Of a DNA stretch of 64,000 nucleotides, positions 58,389 through 64,000 are shown in pieces. Both the position numbers and the translations under genes were made by a program. The stretch spans positions 1,178,001 to 1,242,000 of the forward strand of contig BCJU01000002.1 of assembly GCA_001600355.1 (NCBI GenBank), given 5' to 3'. Source of the DNA: Meira nashicola (lineage: Eukaryota > Basidiomycota > Exobasidiomycetes > Exobasidiales > Brachybasidiaceae). The number at the start of each line of letters is the position of its first letter. Positions within the stretch are counted from its first letter, which is position 1. The notes beneath the pieces are model-generated. The model worked only from the letters and a program-made list of their open reading frames with translations. It was not told the origin of the DNA and ran no database searches.

Positions 58389-61300
58389 ATGCGCAACCTT
58401 CGCATCGCATCACACATTCATCACAGGCTCGACCTGAGCGATACACCCAAAACAGCATCATCATGTCAAGTTCGTGCAATCGCATTTGATCCAAGAGAAG
58501 AAACAGATATTTATTCGGCCACCGTTTCAGGTTCAATCACTTCTTCGGATGTTATTGATATAGATCTTTGGAGATTATGGCCTCGACAAAAACACGTTGC
58601 AGCATTTTCAGCGCCAATCTATACTCCTTGGCAAACATCACAACAAATTGTCTCGCTCGATTTTCTAAGTGATGGAGGTTCATTCGTTCAGGGAGAACCT
58701 GCTCTCTGTGTTATTTCAGCTGGAGGAGATATTGCAGTTTGCCCTATTCATGATGATGATGACGAAAGTAGTGAGCCAACTTTACCAGAAATTGTTGGAT
58801 CAGTTGAACAAGGTATTTTGGCAGCCAGCTGGAGTCCCGATCAAGAATTACTTGTCCTTATTACAGCACCAACTTCAGCCGAATTATCCGAGAATGGTAA
58901 ACCAAAAGGCTCAACACTTTTGCTTATGACTCGAGAATTTGAAGTCTTATCGGAAAATGTACTACAGACGGATGATTTTGGTGAAGAAAGGCCGATCGCT
59001 TTGGGTTGGGGATCGAAAGCAACACAATTTCATGGCTCAGAAGGAAAACAAGCAGCTGCTGCAGCTGCAGTATTGGCCGAAAAGATGTCAGAGATGAATA
59101 TTACTGAATCGCCAAGAGGACCTCCACTACCAGACGATGATCTGAAACCGAGGATCAGTTGGCGAGGTGATTCAGCCGTCTTTTCAGTCTCAGCAGTCGA
59201 ATCATTTGAAGGAGGTCCGTCACAGCATAGAATTATACGTACATATGGCAAGAACGCAAATCTACTAGCGACACTTGATCCAAACGTAATAGGAGTATCG
59301 CATGCCTTGGCATTCAAGCCGAGTGGGATCTTGATGGCCACTACGCAGGTGTATGAAGGACAACATTCGGTAGCATTTATCGAACGAAACGGTTTACCAA
59401 AAGGATCATTTGCATTAAGAAGCAATGATCCAATTCGAGAACTAGCATGGAATAGCGATGGTTCTCTCTTGGCCGTTTGGACAAAAAGATGCATACAGAT
59501 ATGGTCTACTGGAAATTATCACTGGTATCTTAAACAACAATTTTCATTGGATTCACCTGTTACCAATTTACGATGGCATGATGAGCAACCATATAGTCTT
59601 TATATTGCTTCCCCAACAGGTGCTTCTGCCTATCAATTCGTTCTCGATACCTGTGTCTCAACATCGCAAAGTCCACCGAACGATGCTTCATGTGCAGCCG
59701 TTGTGGATGGTCAAAATATTCTATTAACCCCTTTCCGAATCCAAAATATACCTCCACCGATGGCGAGTATGACCATCAAGCTTAACGAGCGAGTCGTTCC
59801 AGTTGATGTTACGTGGTCCTCGGTTTCACTTTCCACCAAAGAAGCGATTAGTTTCTTACACGTTCTTCTACCTCGAGGTGTTGTACAAACATGGCTACTG
59901 CAATGGGGTGATTTGCAATCATCTTCGCGGGGATTGGACGAGAAATGGAAGCAGCCAGAACTTTTGTGCACGACTGATTTTGGATTGTCAGCGAGACAGT
60001 TGGCTGCTTTTGCTCACTGTAAAGGCGAGAAAATCAAAATTGCAGTCGGTGTGCTGGCTGTGGACGGATTCGAATCGCTTAAATTGGCTACACGCAAGAT
60101 ACAATGGAAAGATCGTATCCTTGGCAATGTTCGCTTCGAGTCACTTTCACTTGGACGATCTGCACGCAGGATGCTAATTGCTTCACCACAAGACATTCAA
60201 ACGGCAAAAGATGTGGTTGTTGCACAAAATGTTTATGTGCATGAAGAGAAATTAATACGCAACATTTCAGGAGAACGAATTCCATTACCCGCCTTCTTCC
60301 CTCATATCAATCTCATTTGTGCTCAAAACTCGCCAGAAGAAGATGTGCATTTGGTCGGTTTGACTGAAGCTGGACAGCTATTTTTAAATACTAAGCTTTT
60401 GGCAAGAGATGCTAATTCGTTCACTTTGACTGATTCTCATATCATCTGGACAAACGTATCTCACGAGGCTAAATTTTTGCCTATTCAATCAGCTCTTGCA
60501 GCGATTGACGCTGAAGCAATCGAAGCTGGAGCAGCAGAAGCCGTTCCATTGAATCGCAGAGTCGAACGCGGATCACGCATCGTTACTGCAGTGCCTAGTG
60601 CAATGACTTTGATCCTACAAATGCCACGAGGAAATCTCGAAACAGTTTCGCCTCGGCCATTAGTTCTGGAAGTTGTCAGAAAAAGTTTACAAGCTCAAAG
60701 ATATGGAAAAGCTTTCCGGATCTGCCGTACACACAGATTGGATATGAACATTATTGTCGATCACGATGAACAAAAGTTCTTGCAAGATGTATCTCTATTT
60801 GTCAAACAAGTCAAAGATGGAGAGCATCTCAACCTTTTCTTGAGCAGTTTATCAACCGTATCCACTAAACAGACTGCTTCAGCATCAAAACCTCTCTCGC
60901 GTGTTGTAGGTCGTGTTTCAGATGCTCGCTTGAACGGATCTCTAGAAGGAACAGAAAAGCAAGTTCGAATCAATGCAATTTGTGACGCCGTCAGAGAAGT
61001 GTTGGAAAAGGAAGATGCAAGAGCTTACGTCAATACCATCTTAACGACACACGTTCGTAAATCACCTCCGGATTACGATGCAGCATTGAATTTGCTCGGG
61101 GAATTGAAACGCGAAGACGCTGCTCTAGCAGATGAGGCATGCAAATATGTAATCTTCTTGACTGATGCCGACAAGCTTTTCAAAGCAGCTTTAGGAACAT
61201 ATGATTTCACTCTACCTTTGCTCGTGGCCCATCACTCTCCACGTAAAGATCCAAGAGAATATCTTCCTTTCCTTCGCGAACTACGTGAAGTTAAACCATT

Positions 61301-62669
61301 GGAGATGCAACGATTCAGAGTGGATGAAACTTTGGAAAGATGGGAAAGAGCTTTGACATGGTTGGTCAAAGCTGGTGATGAACGTTGGGATGAAGCGGTA
61401 GAATTTATTGAAAAGCACGAGTTATACCTTCCAGCATTACAGGAATATGCAACACAGCCTCAAAGATTATCCTCCGTTCAAGAAATGTATGGAGATTGGC
61501 TAATGGAAAAACATCGTTATAAAGAAGCCGGAATTCTATTTGCTCAATGTCGTCAATTACGTAAAGCCATTGACGCAGATGTTAAAGCTGGCAATTGGCG
61601 TGAAGCTTTGGCGGCTGCTCATACTACCGTGAAAGAAAAGGCTGAAATGCACAAATTGGCACAAAGGGTTGCTTCTAGTCTAAGCTCGTACGGTAGAAAT
61701 ACAGAAGCAGCTTTGATTGCATTGGACTATCTGGAAGATGTTGAAGAAGGTGTAAGATTATTGTGCAAAGACTTTGAATTTGGGGAAGCAAAGCGCATAG
61801 CAGCCAAGTATGGAAGAGCGGAAGAATTAATTGAAGGAGTGATTCGACCTTTGGTTTTAGAAAGTGCAGAAAGCTTGTTGGAGGAAATACGTGAGATTGA
61901 AGATCAAGGAACGAAGCAATTTGCACGCTTACAAGAACTTCGAATTCGAAAACGTGAAAGACCTGAAGATTATTATCCTGATGTAGGAGAAGATGGATTT
62001 GGTGGTGATGGAATGGACAATCTTGATTCTGCAAGTCAAGCTTTCACAATGTTTACACGATTTACACGTTATTCCGCATTCACAAATAATGCTACAGCTG
62101 CTGCTAATAGACGTAGAAGAGGAGATGCTGAAACGGGAAGCACAATGTCGCAATTCACTTTACGAACAAAAGCAGGAGCTGCTTCTACGACACAAACGGC
62201 AAAATCTCGTAAGAAAGAAATGCGTAAGCAAGGAACAGGAAAGAAGAATAGTATTTATGAAGAGGATTATTTGTATACTTCTTTGCGAAAGTTGTTAGAT
62301 TCACGTTTTGAAAAGATTCAAAAGGATAGCGGAAAAGTACTTTTACAACTTGTCAGATTGGCCGATCATGTACCAGAAGAGGGAGATGAAAATAATAAGC
62401 AATGTGCAGAACGTGCACAAGAGTTGGCAAACGTATTAGATCGTGTTGAAACAACGATGAATACGTTGAGCGAAGATTTATGGCAAGATAATTTGGACGA
62501 TGAGGAAGCATTAGAGGAAGAACGTGTCAAGGCGATTCAAGAAGGTTTAGCATTAGGTCTTTCATGGGATCAATTACAATCAAATGGATTATTTGCACCA
62601 CCTTTACACCGAGAACGAATTACTGTCGCATCACAAGAATGGAGACAACCGGCAATCGTTCCGGTATAA
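58389..62669 (+). CDS. ELP1: Elongator complex subunit Elp1 (IKI3)
   Basis: 1426 aa, intronless, starting MRNLRIASH as is typical. The N-terminal two-thirds form WD40-like propellers (e.g. VRAIAFDPREETDIYSATVSG, SWRGDSAVFSVSAVE, IRELAWNSDGSLLAVWT). The C-terminal third is TPR-like helical (EKHELYLPALQEYATQPQRLSSVQEMYGDWLMEKHRYKEAGILFAQC). A basic segment (SRKKEMRKQGTGKKNSIYEEDYLYTSL) near 1275-1300 matches the conserved Elp1 tRNA-binding and dimerisation region. Family knowledge: Elp1 is the scaffold of Elongator, needed for mcm5/ncm5 modification of wobble U34 in tRNA. Convergent with the GH3 gene, 77 bp away. Confidence 0.95.
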   Translation: MRNLRIASHIHHRLDLSDTPKTASSCQVRAIAFDPREETDIYSATVSGSITSSDVIDIDLWRLWPRQKHVAAFSAPIYTPWQTSQQIVSLDFLSDGGSFVQGEPALCVISAGGDIAVCPIHDDDDESSEPTLPEIVGSVEQGILAASWSPDQELLVLITAPTSAELSENGKPKGSTLLLMTREFEVLSENVLQTDDFGEERPIALGWGSKATQFHGSEGKQAAAAAAVLAEKMSEMNITESPRGPPLPDDDLKPRISWRGDSAVFSVSAVESFEGGPSQHRIIRTYGKNANLLATLDPNVIGVSHALAFKPSGILMATTQVYEGQHSVAFIERNGLPKGSFALRSNDPIRELAWNSDGSLLAVWTKRCIQIWSTGNYHWYLKQQFSLDSPVTNLRWHDEQPYSLYIASPTGASAYQFVLDTCVSTSQSPPNDASCAAVVDGQNILLTPFRIQNIPPPMASMTIKLNERVVPVDVTWSSVSLSTKEAISFLHVLLPRGVVQTWLLQWGDLQSSSRGLDEKWKQPELLCTTDFGLSARQLAAFAHCKGEKIKIAVGVLAVDGFESLKLATRKIQWKDRILGNVRFESLSLGRSARRMLIASPQDIQTAKDVVVAQNVYVHEEKLIRNISGERIPLPAFFPHINLICAQNSPEEDVHLVGLTEAGQLFLNTKLLARDANSFTLTDSHIIWTNVSHEAKFLPIQSALAAIDAEAIEAGAAEAVPLNRRVERGSRIVTAVPSAMTLILQMPRGNLETVSPRPLVLEVVRKSLQAQRYGKAFRICRTHRLDMNIIVDHDEQKFLQDVSLFVKQVKDGEHLNLFLSSLSTVSTKQTASASKPLSRVVGRVSDARLNGSLEGTEKQVRINAICDAVREVLEKEDARAYVNTILTTHVRKSPPDYDAALNLLGELKREDAALADEACKYVIFLTDADKLFKAALGTYDFTLPLLVAHHSPRKDPREYLPFLRELREVKPLEMQRFRVDETLERWERALTWLVKAGDERWDEAVEFIEKHELYLPALQEYATQPQRLSSVQEMYGDWLMEKHRYKEAGILFAQCRQLRKAIDADVKAGNWREALAAAHTTVKEKAEMHKLAQRVASSLSSYGRNTEAALIALDYLEDVEEGVRLLCKDFEFGEAKRIAAKYGRAEELIEGVIRPLVLESAESLLEEIREIEDQGTKQFARLQELRIRKRERPEDYYPDVGEDGFGGDGMDNLDSASQAFTMFTRFTRYSAFTNNATAAANRRRRGDAETGSTMSQFTLRTKAGAASTTQTAKSRKKEMRKQGTGKKNSIYEEDYLYTSLRKLLDSRFEKIQKDSGKVLLQLVRLADHVPEEGDENNKQCAERAQELANVLDRVETTMNTLSEDLWQDNLDDEEALEEERVKAIQEGLALGLSWDQLQSNGLFAPPLHRERITVASQEWRQPAIVPV

Positions 62670-62746
62670 TTTACGAGAAAACTGTTTAATCAATTGTAAT
62701 TTTATTTATTCATATCTACAAAAAAAATACCTTTTTCACATCCATT

Positions 62747-64000
62747 TTATTCTACACCAGTTCCTGTCCAAGACCATGATTGATCGATAGTAATAATTAC
62801 TTTTCCGAGTTCATCGCCATAACGAGCTGAACGAGCCAAGACTAGATCGTAATCGCCTTGTTTTACTTGCCATGAACGATTTTTTTCGTCCCAATAGCTA
62901 AAAGCGTCTTGATATAATTGAAGATTTGCTTCTTCTGTTTGATCGGGAGAAGGACGTAAAACTGTGAATGCAACTAAACGTTGAATTGGTTCATCTTTAG
63001 CATCAGTTAAAGGAATATGAGGACGTAAATAAATTTGAATAACTTCTTTTCCACTTCGTTTTCCATTATTTGTACTTTTAACTTTTAATGAGATTGGTAA
63101 AGTAGATTTGTTGATCTTATTTGCTTTTTCCAAAAAAGGACCTTGAGTTAAAAATGAAGTATAACCACCTAAACCTTGACCGAAATGAAATGCAGGTTGA
63201 TTTGAATTTTTGTTTTTATTATAAAATTTATAACCTACTAAACGACCTTCAACGTAATTTGTATGTGGACCTTGTTTATCGTTCGGAAGATGAATGCCAG
63301 GGAAATATGATTCATCTGTACCAGTAGGATGATCTTCAATTTTAGCTGGCCAAACGTGTGCTAAACGACCACTTGCAGGTGCTTCTCCTCTAGCTAATAA
63401 AATGTCTGATAAAGATTCTGCACCTTCTTGACCTCCATACCAACATTGAACTATTCCAGTTGCATCTTTAATCCAAGGCATTTCAACTACGCTTCCAGTT
63501 AAATTTAAAATGATTGTTTTACCTGGAGATGATTTTGTGATTTGATTTACTAAATCATCTTGACGTCTAGGTAAAAGAATGTTTGATCGATCGAAACCTT
63601 CACTTTCCCAATCTTTACCTAAAGCAGTCATAATGATAGTTAAATCTGATTGTTTTGATTTTTCAACTGCTTCTTTAATCAAATTATCTTCATCTTCTAC
63701 TTCTTCCATTCCAACTTGAAATCCACCATATTTTGCATCTCCATGTTCTTTACCAACTAATCTAGGAAGGAAATGAACTTCGATTTGAATCTTTTGATTT
63801 GATTTAACATCAATGAGATATTCTTGCCATTTACGTAAAGGATTAACGATTGATTCGAATAAATCACTTTCTCCATCAAAATTCCAAATTGATTGTTTAT
63901 CTTTTTCGCCATCGATTGTAACATAAACTGTCATTGTACCTAAACCTAAAAGACCGAAACGTAATTTAGAATCGTTTTTAATTTGATCTAATTCAATCAA
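62747..64000 (-). CDS. GH3 family beta-glucosidase, C-terminal 417 residues (5' part outside window)
   Basis: The frame is open to the window edge, and its first codon here is TTG, so the start lies beyond 64000. The visible part begins in what looks like a PA14-type insert (LLGLGTMTVYVTIDGEKDK...FESIVNP). The GH3 C-domain follows: ALGKDWESEGFDRSNILLP, with the Glu that acts as acid/base in this class, then VVEMPWIKDATGIVQCWYGGQEGAESLSDIL and GRLAHVWPAK. A fibronectin III-like domain closes the protein (FHFGQGLGGYTSF ... GKEVIQIYLRPH ... DYDLVLARSARY). Family knowledge: PA14-containing GH3 enzymes release terminal beta-glucosyl units. The catalytic nucleophile would be upstream, not visible. 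A secretion signal cannot be assessed. Confidence 0.9.
   Translation of the reverse strand: MIELDQIKNDSKLRFGLLGLGTMTVYVTIDGEKDKQSIWNFDGESDLFESIVNPLRKWQEYLIDVKSNQKIQIEVHFLPRLVGKEHGDAKYGGFQVGMEEVEDEDNLIKEAVEKSKQSDLTIIMTALGKDWESEGFDRSNILLPRRQDDLVNQITKSSPGKTIILNLTGSVVEMPWIKDATGIVQCWYGGQEGAESLSDILLARGEAPASGRLAHVWPAKIEDHPTGTDESYFPGIHLPNDKQGPHTNYVEGRLVGYKFYNKNKNSNQPAFHFGQGLGGYTSFLTQGPFLEKANKINKSTLPISLKVKSTNNGKRSGKEVIQIYLRPHIPLTDAKDEPIQRLVAFTVLRPSPDQTEEANLQLYQDAFSYWDEKNRSWQVKQGDYDLVLARSARYGDELGKVIITIDQSWSWTGTGVE

Noticed and set aside
1..64000. tRNA, rRNA, transposon, CRISPR or secondary-metabolite cluster
   Set aside because: No B-box or cloverleaf pattern, transposase or integrase motif, direct-repeat array, or PKS/NRPS core was seen by eye. 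A tRNAscan and repeat search would be decisive.

Overview
The window is nuclear DNA from a fungus. Twenty-five protein genes are densely packed on both strands. They carry few, short GT-AG introns (64-97 nt) in single-copy housekeeping genes. A spliced Y14/RBM8A gene, a fission-yeast-like Spt5 tail, an AzgA purine permease and Zn2Cys6 and HMG-box regulators point to a filamentous or dimorphic fungus. A basidiomycete, possibly Ustilaginomycotina-like, is my best guess. That is inference: no rRNA or other marker is present, and base composition looks AT-rich by eye.

Layout. 1-749 (-): 5' part of an Sso1-type syntaxin, cut by the window edge. 2784-5040 (+): DUF2408 protein. 5234-13331 (-): Y14, a Vcx1-type Ca2+/H+ exchanger, a dolichyldiphosphatase fused to a riboflavin-type deaminase, and a Vps9 GEF with CUE domain. 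13763-21283: thioredoxin-like membrane protein (+), THOC1/Hpr1 (-), Dbp9 helicase (+), queuosine-salvage-like protein (-). 21284-24350: a 3-kb gene-free stretch upstream of an HMG-box regulator (+, 24351-25712). 25890-33883: homoserine dehydrogenase (-), Rrp4 (+), dipeptidyl aminopeptidase (-), AzgA permease (-). 34707-40957: Bud32 kinase (-), purine nucleoside phosphorylase (+), Zn2Cys6 factor (+), D-amino-acid oxidase (-). 41587-52624: a degenerate NDP-kinase-like repeat protein (-), Spt5 (+), eRF1 (+), ribosomal protein L31 (-), dienelactone hydrolase (-). 52946-64000: Nte1 phospholipase (-), Elp1 (+), and the C-terminal part of a GH3 beta-glucosidase (-) that runs off the edge.

Most genes are unrelated housekeeping functions in gene expression (Y14, THOC1, Dbp9, Rrp4, Spt5, eRF1, L31, Elp1, Bud32) and membrane traffic or lipid metabolism (Sso1, Vps9, Nte1). 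A loose nitrogen/purine neighbourhood (AzgA, purine nucleoside phosphorylase, a Zn2Cys6 factor, D-amino-acid oxidase) lies at 32-41 kb. No tRNA, rRNA, CRISPR or transposon was recognised. The most unusual items are the dolichyldiphosphatase-deaminase fusion, the NDP-kinase-fold pseudoenzyme with a repeated RKxIDFSNTPGHKR motif, the HMG box split by about 75 low-complexity residues, and a GC-rich intergenic motif (GCGGGCGT) repeated across the window.
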